DNA from: Massilia sp. YIM B02769
GTDB lineage: Bacteria > Pseudomonadota > Gammaproteobacteria > Burkholderiales > Burkholderiaceae_D
Assembly: GCF_030411995.1 (NCBI RefSeq)
Contig: NZ_JASNRC010000001.1
Location: forward strand, 482,908-546,907
DNA: 64,000 bases
Direction: 5' to 3'
Positions 55,377 through 63,203 of this stretch are shown here, piece after piece. The notes under the pieces are model-generated. The model was not told the origin of the DNA. It ran no database searches and saw only the letters and a list, made by a program, of their open reading frames with translations. Numbering within the stretch: the first letter of the stretch is position 1; every line of letters starts with the position of its first letter. The position numbers and the translations under genes are program-made.

Positions 55377-56231
55377 TATTTCGCCTTCGAACACCGTCAC
55401 GGCAGGGCCGCTCAGGTAAACCGGCTGGCCTTCGCCGGCCCAGGCAATCGACAATTCGCCGCCGCGCGCCGACACCCGCACTGGGGAATCCAGCAAACCG
55501 CGCCGGATGCCGGCCACCACCGCCGCGCAGGCGCCGGTGCCGCAGGCCAGGGTTTCACCGGCGCCGCGCTCGTACACGCGCAGCCTGACATGCCCGCGTT
55601 CGACGACTTGCATGAAGCCGGCATTCACGCGCTTCGGAAAGCGCGGGTGCCGCTCGATCTGCGGACCAAGCTCGGCCACCGGCGCGGTGTCCACATCGTC
55701 GACCACCTGCACCGCATGCGGATTGCCCATCGATACGGCCGATACCAGCACCGTGTGCCCGGCATTGTCCAGCCGCAGGTCCAGGGGCCACAGGGTATCG
55801 CGGCCCTCGGGCTGGCCGGCCAGGCCGCTGCTGTCAAAAGGCACGGCAGCCGGTTCCAGCACCGGCGCGCCCATGTCGACCGTCACGCTGCCGTCGTCTT
55901 CCAGGCGCGGCTCGATGATGCCGGCCATGGTCTGCACACGGATGCTGCGCTTGTCCGTCAGCCCTTTTTCGCTGACGAAGCGGACAAAGGCGCGCGAACC
56001 GTTGCCGCACTGCTCGACTTCGCCGCCATCGCTATTAAAGATGCGGTAGCGGAAATCGCAGCCCGCTTGCGTCGGGCGTTCGACCACCAGGATCTGGTCG
56101 GCGCCGACGCCGAAGCGGCGGTCGCCCAGCTGGCGCCACTGCGCGCTGCTGAAGTCGATGTCCTGGTGGATGGCATCGATCACGACGAAATCGTTGCCGG
56201 CGCCGTGCATTTTGGTGAACTTGAGTTTCAT
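55368..56231 (-). CDS. dapF: diaminopimelate epimerase
   Basis: DapF (287 residues) makes meso-diaminopimelate for lysine and peptidoglycan. Both catalytic cysteines lie in family contexts: [14 protein letters not shown] and [13 protein letters not shown]. The N-terminus [18 protein letters not shown] is diagnostic. The stop codon lies in a tandem repeat array. It starts one base after the preceding acyltransferase gene. Confidence 0.96.
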   Translation of the reverse strand: MKLKFTKMHGAGNDFVVIDAIHQDIDFSSAQWRQLGDRRFGVGADQILVVERPTQAGCDFRYRIFNSDGGEVEQCGNGSRAFVRFVSEKGLTDKRSIRVQTMAGIIEPRLEDDGSVTVDMGAPVLEPAAVPFDSSGLAGQPEGRDTLWPLDLRLDNAGHTVLVSAVSMGNPHAVQVVDDVDTAPVAELGPQIERHPRFPKRVNAGFMQVVERGHVRLRVYERGAGETLACGTGACAAVVAGIRRGLLDSPVRVSARGGELSIAWAGEGQPVYLSGPAVTVFEGEIAI

Positions 56232-57098
56232 TTATTCGTCGTACAAAGAAGGTTCGCCTGGCGGGCGCGTCTTGAAGCGCTTGTGCGTCCAGAAATATTC
56301 GCTCGGGGCTTCGCGCACGCGTTCCTCGATGAAGGCGTTCATGCGCCGCGTCGCTTCGACCATGTCGGTGCCCGGATAATTTTCCCAGGCAGGAAAAAAG
56401 CGTACGCGCCAGCCCTGGTAGTTCGGCAGGAAAGTCGCCACCACCGGGATCACCTTGGCGCCGGTGGTCGCTGCAATACGGCCGAGCGCGGTCAGCGTCG
56501 CCGCCGGCACGCCGAAGAAGGGCACGAATTCGGCATCTTTTTCGCCGAAGTCCATGTCCGGCAGCATGAAGTAGGGCAGGCCGTCGCGCAATGCGCGCAA
56601 GATCGGCTTGATGCCTTCCTTGCGCGTGACCAGGCGCACCGGGCCGTAGCGTTCGCGGCCGTGGCGCAGCAATTTGTCGAAGGCTTCGTTCTTTTGCGGC
56701 ACGTACATGCTGCACACGGGGATCACGCGCGACGCGACACCGGCCACATCCAGGCAGACGAAGTGCGGACAGAGCAGGATGGTCGGGCCGGCTTCCATCT
56801 CGGCCTGGGGCACGGCCGGCTCGACCTGGATCAAACTGCGCACGCGCGCTTCCGGCGCCCACCACAGGATGGAACGCTCGAAAATGCTGCGCGAATAACC
56901 GCGGAAATGCTGGCGCGCAATCGCATGCCGCTCTTTTTCGCTCAGTTCGGGCAGGCACAGGCGCAAATTGGTCAGCGCGATCTTGCGCCGTTTGCCGAGG
57001 ATCAGAAACATCAGGCTGCCGATGGCTTCGCCGAAACGGCCGAGGATGGGGAGCGGCAGCCAATGCAGCAGCCACAGGAAAGCGATCAGGACCCTCAT
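56232..57098 (-). CDS. lysophospholipid/lipid A acyltransferase, LpxL/HtrB family (first copy)
   Basis: The 288-residue inner-membrane enzyme has an N-terminal anchor and the H-x4-D active-site motif in LLCPHFVCLDVAG, with VRLVTRKEGIKPILRALRDG and FFGVPAATLTALGRIA further on. It probably adds a secondary acyl chain to Kdo-lipid A. It overlaps the second copy upstream by four bases and touches dapF downstream. Confidence 0.9.
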   Translation of the reverse strand: MRVLIAFLWLLHWLPLPILGRFGEAIGSLMFLILGKRRKIALTNLRLCLPELSEKERHAIARQHFRGYSRSIFERSILWWAPEARVRSLIQVEPAVPQAEMEAGPTILLCPHFVCLDVAGVASRVIPVCSMYVPQKNEAFDKLLRHGRERYGPVRLVTRKEGIKPILRALRDGLPYFMLPDMDFGEKDAEFVPFFGVPAATLTALGRIAATTGAKVIPVVATFLPNYQGWRVRFFPAWENYPGTDMVEATRRMNAFIEERVREAPSEYFWTHKRFKTRPPGEPSLYDE

Positions 57099-57946
57099 GC
57101 GACGGCCTCGGCTTGCGGCGCATCGACGCCCTGCGGTTGTTTATAGCGGTTGTAGCTCCAGAAATACTGGGCCGGTGCACGAGCAATCAATTGTTCCATC
57201 GCGCGATTGATGCTGGCGGCCTGCTCGGCCGGGCTGCCGGCGAGCTCGCCTTCGAAGGGCACGAAGCGCACCACGTAGCCGCGCCCCTTTGGCAGGCGCT
57301 CGGCATATACCAGCAGGATGTCGGCCTTGCCCAGCTGGGCAAGCTTGGCGGGCAGCGTCATCGTGTAGGCGTTGCGGCCGAACCATGGCGCCCAGGTGCC
57401 TTCGCCTTCCTGCGGCACCTGGTCGGGCAGCAAGCCGATCGGCTGGCCGCTCTTCAGGGTCTTGGCCAGGATGCGTACGCCGGACAGGTTCGCCGGCGCC
57501 AGGTGCAGGTTGTGGCGCGCACGGGCGCCTTCGACCAGCGGCCGCAAGGCGTCCTTGCGCGGCGGGCGATACATGACTGTCAATGCCGTGTGCAGGGCAA
57601 TTTGCTGGGCTGTCATTTCAAAACAGCCAAGGTGTGGCGTGAGGAACACAATCCCGCGGCCGGCATCGAGCACGCGCTGGACCATGTCCCAATTTTCAAC
57701 AGTTGCATGGCGTGCCACGCGTTCGGGTTTGCCGCACCACACGAACGCCAGCTCGACGATGGCCTTGCCGGCTTCGGCAACGGCGGCGCGTCTATAGGCG
57801 CTGTACCCGGCCTGGGCCAGGTTGGCGTCGAGGCGGCGGCGGTAGGAAGGGGAGAGCAGGTAGACCAGCCAGCCAAGGGCGGCGCCCAGCGCATGCAGCA
57901 TGCGCAAGGGGAAAATTGACAAGACTCTGAATAAAATAACTAGCAT
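57095..57946 (-). CDS. lipid A acyltransferase, LpxL/HtrB family (second copy)
   Basis: The 283-residue paralogue has H-x4-E in FLTPHLGCFEMTAQ, then MYRPPRKDALRPLVEGARAR and GLLPDQVPQEGEGTWAPWFG. It may add the other secondary acyl chain. A TTG at 57988 would extend it by 14 polar residues; I prefer the ATG at 57946 at the edge of the membrane segment, but neither has a good ribosome site. It is divergent from metK. Confidence 0.88.
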   Translation of the reverse strand: MLVILFRVLSIFPLRMLHALGAALGWLVYLLSPSYRRRLDANLAQAGYSAYRRAAVAEAGKAIVELAFVWCGKPERVARHATVENWDMVQRVLDAGRGIVFLTPHLGCFEMTAQQIALHTALTVMYRPPRKDALRPLVEGARARHNLHLAPANLSGVRILAKTLKSGQPIGLLPDQVPQEGEGTWAPWFGRNAYTMTLPAKLAQLGKADILLVYAERLPKGRGYVVRFVPFEGELAGSPAEQAASINRAMEQLIARAPAQYFWSYNRYKQPQGVDAPQAEAVA

Positions 57947-58003
57947 GCGTTTGATCGGGGTTGAGGACGAGACGGTCCCCTCCGCCAAAAATTTCTTAAA
58001 GGA

Positions 58004-58110
58004 GCGTAAAATACCACTTTACGCAGGATCCGCCGAGTTAATAGACAACTTGCGAAGCGGAATATAAATGTCGCTAAAGCGTCGCAGGCATGTTGCTGCG
58101 GCAGTTTTTT
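58004..58110 (+). promoter_or_regulatory. promoter and structured leader region of metK
   Basis: The gap between the acyltransferase and metK holds a perfect stem GCGTAAA/TTTACGC (58004-58024), a TAGACA (58042-58047) and TATAAA (58063-58068) 15 bases apart as a possible promoter, and a stem CGCAG/CTGCG (58083-58100) followed by GCAG and six T (58105-58110), which could be an attenuator. It does not match any SAM riboswitch class that I can recognise. Confidence 0.4.
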
Positions 58111-58130
58111 GAACAGTAACAGGAGCCTTC

Positions 58131-59297
58131 ATGTCCAACGATTACCTCTTCACTTCCGAATCCGTCTCGGAAGGCCATCCCGACAAAGTCGCCGACCAGA
58201 TTTCGGACGCGATTCTCGACGCCATCCTCGAGCAGGACCCGCGTGCCCGCGTCGCCGCCGAAACGCTGTGCAACACCGGCCTCGTCGTGCTGGCAGGAGA
58301 AATCACGACCCACGCCAACGTCGATTATATCGGCGTGGCACGCAACACCATCAAGCGCATCGGCTACGACAACACCGACTTCGGCATCGACTACAAGGGC
58401 TGCGCGGTCATGGTCTGCTACGACAAGCAGTCCCCGGACATCGCCCAGGGCGTCGACGAAGGCGCTGGCCTCGACCTCGACCAGGGCGCCGGCGACCAGG
58501 GCCTGATGTTCGGCTACGCCTGCGACGAAACCGCCGAGCTGATGCCGGCCGCCATCCACTATGCCCACCGCCTGGTCGAGCGCCAGTCGCAGCTGCGCAA
58601 GGACGGCCGCCTGCCATGGCTGCGTCCCGACGCCAAGTCGCAGGTCACCCTGCGCTACGTCGACGGCCGCCCGGTCGCCGTCGACACCGTGGTCCTGTCG
58701 ACCCAGCACCATCCGGATGTCACCCACTCGCAGATCGAGGAAGCGGTGATCGAGGAAATCATCAAGCCGATCCTGCCGCGCGAGTGGCTGCAAGGCACCA
58801 AGTACCTGGTCAACCCGACCGGCCGCTTCGTCATCGGCGGCCCGCAGGGCGACTGCGGCCTGACCGGCCGCAAGATCATCGTCGACACCTACGGCGGCGC
58901 AGCCCCGCACGGCGGCGGCGCGTTCTCGGGCAAGGATCCGTCGAAGGTCGACCGTTCGGCTGCCTACGCCGCCCGCTACGTGGCGAAGAACATCGTCGCC
59001 GCCGGCCTGGCGCGCCAGTGCCAGGTGCAGGTCAGCTACGCCATCGGCGTGGCGCGTCCGATCAACATCACCGTGTACACCGAAGGCACCGGCGTGATCT
59101 CCGACGAGAAGATCGCCAAGCTGGTCATGGAACACTTCGACCTGCGCCCGAAAGGCATCGTGCAAATGCTCGACCTGCTGCGCCCGATCTACCAGAAAAG
59201 CGCCGCCTACGGCCACTTCGGCCGCGAAGAGCCGGAATTCACCTGGGAGCGCACCGACAAGGCGGCGCTGCTGCGCGCCGAGGCTGGCCTGTCGTAA
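58131..59297 (+). CDS. metK: S-adenosylmethionine synthetase
   Basis: MetK (388 residues) makes S-adenosylmethionine from methionine and ATP. Seen are [30 protein letters not shown], the P-loop-like [20 protein letters not shown] and [18 protein letters not shown] site precedes the ATG. Together with ahcY and metF downstream it forms the methyl-cycle cluster. Confidence 0.98.
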   Translation: MSNDYLFTSESVSEGHPDKVADQISDAILDAILEQDPRARVAAETLCNTGLVVLAGEITTHANVDYIGVARNTIKRIGYDNTDFGIDYKGCAVMVCYDKQSPDIAQGVDEGAGLDLDQGAGDQGLMFGYACDETAELMPAAIHYAHRLVERQSQLRKDGRLPWLRPDAKSQVTLRYVDGRPVAVDTVVLSTQHHPDVTHSQIEEAVIEEIIKPILPREWLQGTKYLVNPTGRFVIGGPQGDCGLTGRKIIVDTYGGAAPHGGGAFSGKDPSKVDRSAAYAARYVAKNIVAAGLARQCQVQVSYAIGVARPINITVYTEGTGVISDEKIAKLVMEHFDLRPKGIVQMLDLLRPIYQKSAAYGHFGREEPEFTWERTDKAALLRAEAGLS

Positions 59298-59317
59298 AAG
59301 ACGAAGCGGCTGCTTTG

Positions 59318-59478
59318 GTAGGGTGGGTTCTTGAACCCACCATTGATATGTGGGCATGCCGCTGACGCTGGCCAGCATGGGGTGGGTTCGAGAACCCACC
59401 CTACGTCTACCGAAATTGGTGGGTTCGAGAACCCACCCTCCGTCTACCGAAATTGGTGGGTTCAAGAACCCACCCTAC
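59318..59478 (+). repeat. cluster of four REP-type palindromes
   Basis: Copy 1 (59318-59341) is forward, GTAGGGTGGGTTCTTGAACC plus CACC. Copies 2-4 (59381-59404, 59418-59441, 59455-59478) are inverted and tandem with a 37-base period, separated by GTCTACCGAAATT or a one-base variant. Copy 3 has a C in place of the A in the GTAG head. The cluster fills the space between metK and the SAH riboswitch. Confidence 0.8.
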
Positions 59479-59552
59479 GTTCATGTTGCAGCCGCAGCAA
59501 ATTGGGCGCCGCCGAGCTTCCCCCAAGCGCCATCCGTGCTAAACTACTCCGT

Positions 59553-59618
59553 TCCGAGGAGCGTTGCGACGAAAAGATTCCTTTTCGCCAGGCTCGGACA
59601 TCAACACTGCGCTCACGT
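59553..59618 (+). ncRNA. S-adenosylhomocysteine (SAH) riboswitch
   Basis: The leader of ahcY contains the SAH riboswitch core: P1 CCGAG (59554-58) with CTCGG (59593-97), an inner stem CGAAAAG/CTTTTCG (59570-59587), the GAGGAGCGTTGCGACGA segment and the pseudoknot GAGCG (59559-63) with CGCTC (59610-14). Known members lie upstream of ahcY in beta- and gammaproteobacteria and raise expression when SAH accumulates, here likely by freeing the GGAGG ribosome site. Confidence 0.93.
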
Positions 59619-59650
59619 TACTTTTTTCTAAACATTGAAAGGAGGGCGTG

Positions 59651-61063
59651 ATGAGCGCCGTACTGAAAGACACCCAAGACTTCCTCGTTGCAGACATCTC
59701 CCTGGCCAGCTGGGGCGAGAAGGAAATCCGCATCGCCGAAACCGAAATGCCGGGCCTGATGGCGATCCGCGAGGAATACGCCGCGACCCAGCCCCTGAAG
59801 GGCGCACGCATTGCCGGTTCGCTGCACATGACCATCCAGACCGCCGTGCTGATCCGCACGCTGGAGGCCCTCGGCGCGCAAGTGCGCTGGGCGTCGTGCA
59901 ACATCTACTCGACCCAGGACCACGCCGCCGCCGCCATCGCGTCGGTCGGTACCCCTGTCTTCGCCATCAAGGGCGAGACCCTGGACGAATACTGGGAATA
60001 CACCCACCGCATCTTCGAGTGGCCAGGTGACAACCACGCCAACATGATCCTCGACGACGGCGGCGACGCGACCCTGCTGCTGCACCTGGGCACCCGCGCC
60101 GAAAAAGACATCTCCGTACTGGCCAACCCAGGCTCGGAAGAAGAAATCTGCCTGTTCAACGCCATCAAGGGCCGCCTGGCAAAAGACCCGACCTGGTACT
60201 CGAAGCGCCTGCCATGCATCCTGGGCGTGACCGAGGAAACCACCACCGGCGTGCACCGCTTGTACCAGATGCACCAGGAAGGCAAGCTGGCCTTCCCGGC
60301 GATCAACGTCAACGACTCCGTCACCAAGTCGAAGTTCGACAACCTGTACGGCTGCCGCGAATCGCTGGTCGACGGCATCAAGCGCGCCACCGACGTGATG
60401 GTCGCCGGCAAGGTTGCCGTCATCGCCGGTTACGGTGACGTCGGCAAGGGCTCGGCCCAGGCCATGCGCGCCCTGTCGGCGCAAGTCTGGGTCACCGAAA
60501 TCGATCCGATCTGCGCACTGCAGGCGGCGATGGAAGGCTACCGCGTCGTGACCATGGACTACGCTGCAGAGCACGGCGACATTTTTGTTACCTGCACCGG
60601 CAACTACCACGTCATCACCGAAGAGCACATGCTCAACATGAAGGACCAGGCGATCGTCTGCAACATCGGTCACTTCGACAACGAAATCGAAGTCGCCGCA
60701 CTCAAGAAATATGAGTGGGAAAACATCAAGCCGCAGGTCGATCACGTGATCTTCCCGTCGGGCCGCCGCATCATCCTGCTGGCCGAAGGCCGCCTGGTGA
60801 ACCTCGGTTGCGGTACCGGTCACCCGTCTTACGTGATGAGCTCGTCTTTCGCGAACCAGACCATCGCCCAGATCGAGCTGTTCGCCAACACCGACAAGTA
60901 CCCGGTCGGCGTCTACACGCTGCCGAAGCACCTGGACGAGAAAGTCGCGCGCCTGCAGCTGAAGAAGCTGAACGCGCAGCTGACCACGCTGACCGAAGAG
61001 CAGGCCGCCTACATCTCGGTGAGCCAGGACGGTCCGTACAAGCCGGATCACTACCGCTATTAA
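59651..61063 (+). CDS. ahcY: S-adenosylhomocysteine hydrolase
   Basis: AhcY (470 residues) splits S-adenosylhomocysteine into adenosine and homocysteine with bound NAD. Seen are [32 protein letters not shown], the NAD motif [16 protein letters not shown] and the C-terminal KPDHYRY. The ATG at 59651 is preferred to the GTG three bases earlier. A strong GGAGG site is present and a SAH riboswitch precedes it. Confidence 0.98.
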   Translation: MSAVLKDTQDFLVADISLASWGEKEIRIAETEMPGLMAIREEYAATQPLKGARIAGSLHMTIQTAVLIRTLEALGAQVRWASCNIYSTQDHAAAAIASVGTPVFAIKGETLDEYWEYTHRIFEWPGDNHANMILDDGGDATLLLHLGTRAEKDISVLANPGSEEEICLFNAIKGRLAKDPTWYSKRLPCILGVTEETTTGVHRLYQMHQEGKLAFPAINVNDSVTKSKFDNLYGCRESLVDGIKRATDVMVAGKVAVIAGYGDVGKGSAQAMRALSAQVWVTEIDPICALQAAMEGYRVVTMDYAAEHGDIFVTCTGNYHVITEEHMLNMKDQAIVCNIGHFDNEIEVAALKKYEWENIKPQVDHVIFPSGRRIILLAEGRLVNLGCGTGHPSYVMSSSFANQTIAQIELFANTDKYPVGVYTLPKHLDEKVARLQLKKLNAQLTTLTEEQAAYISVSQDGPYKPDHYRY

Positions 61064-61209
61064 TTCGCCGCGGTAAAACGGGCGCCGTGGGCGCCCGGGC
61101 ATGGATGGGCATGGCCTGTCCATGGCGGATCATGCCGTCGTCACATTGCGCTGGCATGATTCGTGTCTTCTACCCAACAACAAGAAACGCACCACGAAAG
61201 AAGTTGAAC

Positions 61210-61563
61210 ATGCGCCTGCTCCTGACCTGGCTGATCAACGCCGCTGCGTTGATGGCCTTGCCTTACCTGATGCACTCCGTCGCCGTCAGTAATGTCGGCA
61301 CCGCCCTGATCGCCGCACTCGTGCTGGGCCTGGTCAACACGCTGATCCGGCCCGTGCTGGTATTGTTGACTTTGCCTGTCACGTTGCTGTCGATGGGGTT
61401 GTTTATCCTGGTCATCAATGCCTTGCTGTTCTGGCTGGTGTCGCACTGGGTAAGCGGTTTCGAGGTGGCGGGTTTCTGGTCGGCCTTCCTGGCGGCTATT
61501 TTGTACAGCATCATTTCGTGGGCGCTTTCCACCTTGCTCCTGAAAGACGATGGAAACTCATAA
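61210..61563 (+). CDS. small four-helix membrane protein (phage-holin-family / YvlD-like)
   Basis: The 117-residue protein has four hydrophobic segments (LLLTWLINAAALMALPYLM, ALIAALVLGLVNTLIRPVLV, LLSMGLFILVINALLFWLVS, FWSAFLAAILYSIISWALST), the pattern of the family often called phage holin family 4 or YvlD. It lies between ahcY and metF and overlaps the metF start by 14 bases. In this place in betaproteobacteria it is common; its function is unknown. Confidence 0.88.
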   Translation: MRLLLTWLINAAALMALPYLMHSVAVSNVGTALIAALVLGLVNTLIRPVLVLLTLPVTLLSMGLFILVINALLFWLVSHWVSGFEVAGFWSAFLAAILYSIISWALSTLLLKDDGNS

Positions 61564-62383
61564 TTTCAGCATCGAGTTTTTTCCGCCCAAGACTCCCGAG
61601 GGTGTGGAAAAACTGCGCGTCACGCGCCGCAAGCTGGCCGAACTGAACCCGACCTATTTTTCGGTCACCTTCGGCGCCGGCGGCACCACCCAGCAGGGTA
61701 CGCTCGATACCGTGCTCGACATCATGGCCGATGGCCACATGGCCGCGCCCCACCTGTCCTGCATCGGCGCCACGCGCGATTCGATCCGCGCCATCCTGCA
61801 GCAATTCCAGCAGCAGGGCATTCGCCGCCTGGTGGCGCTGCGCGGCGATTTGCCTAGCGGCTATGGCGGCGCCGGCGAACTGCGTTACGCCAATGAACTG
61901 GTGGAATTCATTCGCCAGGAAACCGGCGACTGGTTCCACATCGAGGTGGCGGCGTATCCGGAAATGCACCCGCAGGCCCGTTCGCCCCAGGATGACCTGC
62001 AGAATTTCGCGCGCAAGATCGGGGCCGGCGCGAATGCCGCGATCACCCAGTACTTCTACAATGCCGACGCCTATTTCCAGTTCGTCGACAACGTGCGCAA
62101 GATGGGCATCGAGGTGCCGATCGTGGCCGGCATCATGCCGATCACGAACTATACGCAACTGATGCGGTTTTCCGACATGTGCGGCGCCGAGATTCCGCGC
62201 TGGGTGCGCCTGAAACTGGCCAGCTTCGGCGACGACAGCGCCTCGATCAAGGCTTTTGGCCTGGATGTGACAACCGGCTTGTGCGAACGCCTGCTGGCGG
62301 GCGGCGCGCCTGGCTTGCACTTCTACAGCATGAACCAGGCGGCGGCGACCACCGCGATCTGGCAGCGCCTGACTGGCAACTGA
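61550..62383 (+). CDS. metF: 5,10-methylenetetrahydrofolate reductase
   Basis: MetF (277 residues) makes 5-methyl-THF for methionine synthesis with FAD. Seen are FSIEFFPPKTPEGVEKL, FSVTFGAGGTTQQGTLDTV, HLSCIGATRDSIRAIL, ALRGDLPSGYG and YFYNADAYFQFVDN. It begins inside the small membrane gene. Its stop codon opens a long tandem array of stop-codon units. Confidence 0.96.
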   Translation: METHNFSIEFFPPKTPEGVEKLRVTRRKLAELNPTYFSVTFGAGGTTQQGTLDTVLDIMADGHMAAPHLSCIGATRDSIRAILQQFQQQGIRRLVALRGDLPSGYGGAGELRYANELVEFIRQETGDWFHIEVAAYPEMHPQARSPQDDLQNFARKIGAGANAAITQYFYNADAYFQFVDNVRKMGIEVPIVAGIMPITNYTQLMRFSDMCGAEIPRWVRLKLASFGDDSASIKAFGLDVTTGLCERLLAGGAPGLHFYSMNQAAATTAIWQRLTGN

Positions 62384-62471
62384 GCGGCAACTGAGCGGCA
62401 CTAAGTGGCAAATAAGCGGCAACTGAGCGGCACTAAGTGGCAAATAAGCGGCAACTGAGCGGCACATGAGC
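62375..62471 (+). repeat. tandem array of stop-codon units at the end of metF
   Basis: Nine units of 10-11 bases run without gap: GGCAACTGAGC, twice; GGCACTAAGT; GGCAAATAAGC; GGCAACTGAGC; GGCACTAAGT; GGCAAATAAGC; GGCAACTGAGC; GGCACATGAGC. The first holds the metF stop TGA. A 32-base higher-order repeat (10+11+11) is present twice. Every unit carries TGA or TAA. Confidence 0.85.
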
Positions 62472-62496
62472 TGCAGCGCCCATAGCTTCAGCATAA

Positions 62497-62533
62497 GAAA
62501 ACCCGGCAGCGCCCAAGCGTTGCCGGGTTTTTT
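62497..62533 (+). terminator. bidirectional intrinsic terminator metF / cyclo-ligase
   Basis: AAAACCCGGCA ... TGCCGGGTTTTTT forms a strong stem, with A and T runs on the two sides. It lies between the convergent metF and cyclo-ligase genes and can end both. Confidence 0.88.
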
Positions 62534-62542
62534 ATCCTCTGA

Positions 62543-63178
62543 CTATTCCAGGTTCGTCTTCTCGGTCACGATCAGGTCGAGCGGCAAGTCGTGCACATCG
62601 ATATCGAACTGCGCCGCCTGGCAGGCGTAGGCCACGCCGAGTGTCGCCGGACGCACGCCCCCGGCCAGCGTGCGGTCGTAGAAGCCGCCGCCATAACCGA
62701 GCCGGTAACCCTGTTCGTCGAAGCCGAGACAGGGCACCAGCAACGCCGGCGGGCGCGCGACGAAGCGCAAGTCGGCCGGCGCCGCGATGCCCGTCACGTC
62801 CTTGCCCATCGCTTCGCCGGGTGTCCATGCCGAAAATGCCAGCGGCGCATGGCGCTCCAGCACCACCGGCAAGGCCAGGGCCGCGCCTTCCAGGGCGAGC
62901 AGGCGATAGGGTTCGCTCAAATCCGGTTCGCCGGCCAGCGGCCAGTACACGGCCAGCAGCGGCGGACGGGTGCGGCGCCACCAGGCCAGCACTTGCTCGC
63001 CGATGCGGCGGTCGGCGGCGCGCTTGTCGTCGCCGTCAATGCCGGCACGTTGGGATTTGAGGTGTTTGCGCAACGCCGCCTTCGCTGCGGCCGCGCTTGC
63101 CTTGTCCAGAGCCGTCCCGCTTGAGGCGTTCTCTGGCGGCACGATTGATGCGCATGGTATTCTTGATTCGCCGGTCAT
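62543..63178 (-). CDS. 5-formyltetrahydrofolate cyclo-ligase
   Basis: The 211-residue enzyme converts 5-formyl-THF to 5,10-methenyl-THF. Diagnostic parts are AAKAALRKHLKSQRAGI at about 35-50, VYWPLAGEPDL and GYRLGYGGGFYDRTLAG. The ATG at 63178 adds about 28 residues before the conserved start; a later start is possible. E. coli calls this family YgfA/FAU1. It is divergent from the transglycosylase gene. Confidence 0.9.
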   Translation of the reverse strand: MTGESRIPCASIVPPENASSGTALDKASAAAAKAALRKHLKSQRAGIDGDDKRAADRRIGEQVLAWWRRTRPPLLAVYWPLAGEPDLSEPYRLLALEGAALALPVVLERHAPLAFSAWTPGEAMGKDVTGIAAPADLRFVARPPALLVPCLGFDEQGYRLGYGGGFYDRTLAGGVRPATLGVAYACQAAQFDIDVHDLPLDLIVTEKTNLE

Positions 63179-63203
63179 GTTATCGAATGAGGGTAGAACA
63201 GCT

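Noticed and set aside
58004-58110. SAM riboswitch before metK
   Set aside because: No SAM-I, SAM-II, SAM-III or SAM-V core could be recognised. The stems are listed only as an unclassified leader.
59381-59478. Regular 37-base repeat suggestive of a CRISPR array
   Set aside because: Only three units, spacers of 13 bases that are almost identical to one another, and no cas genes. They are tandem REP-type palindromes.
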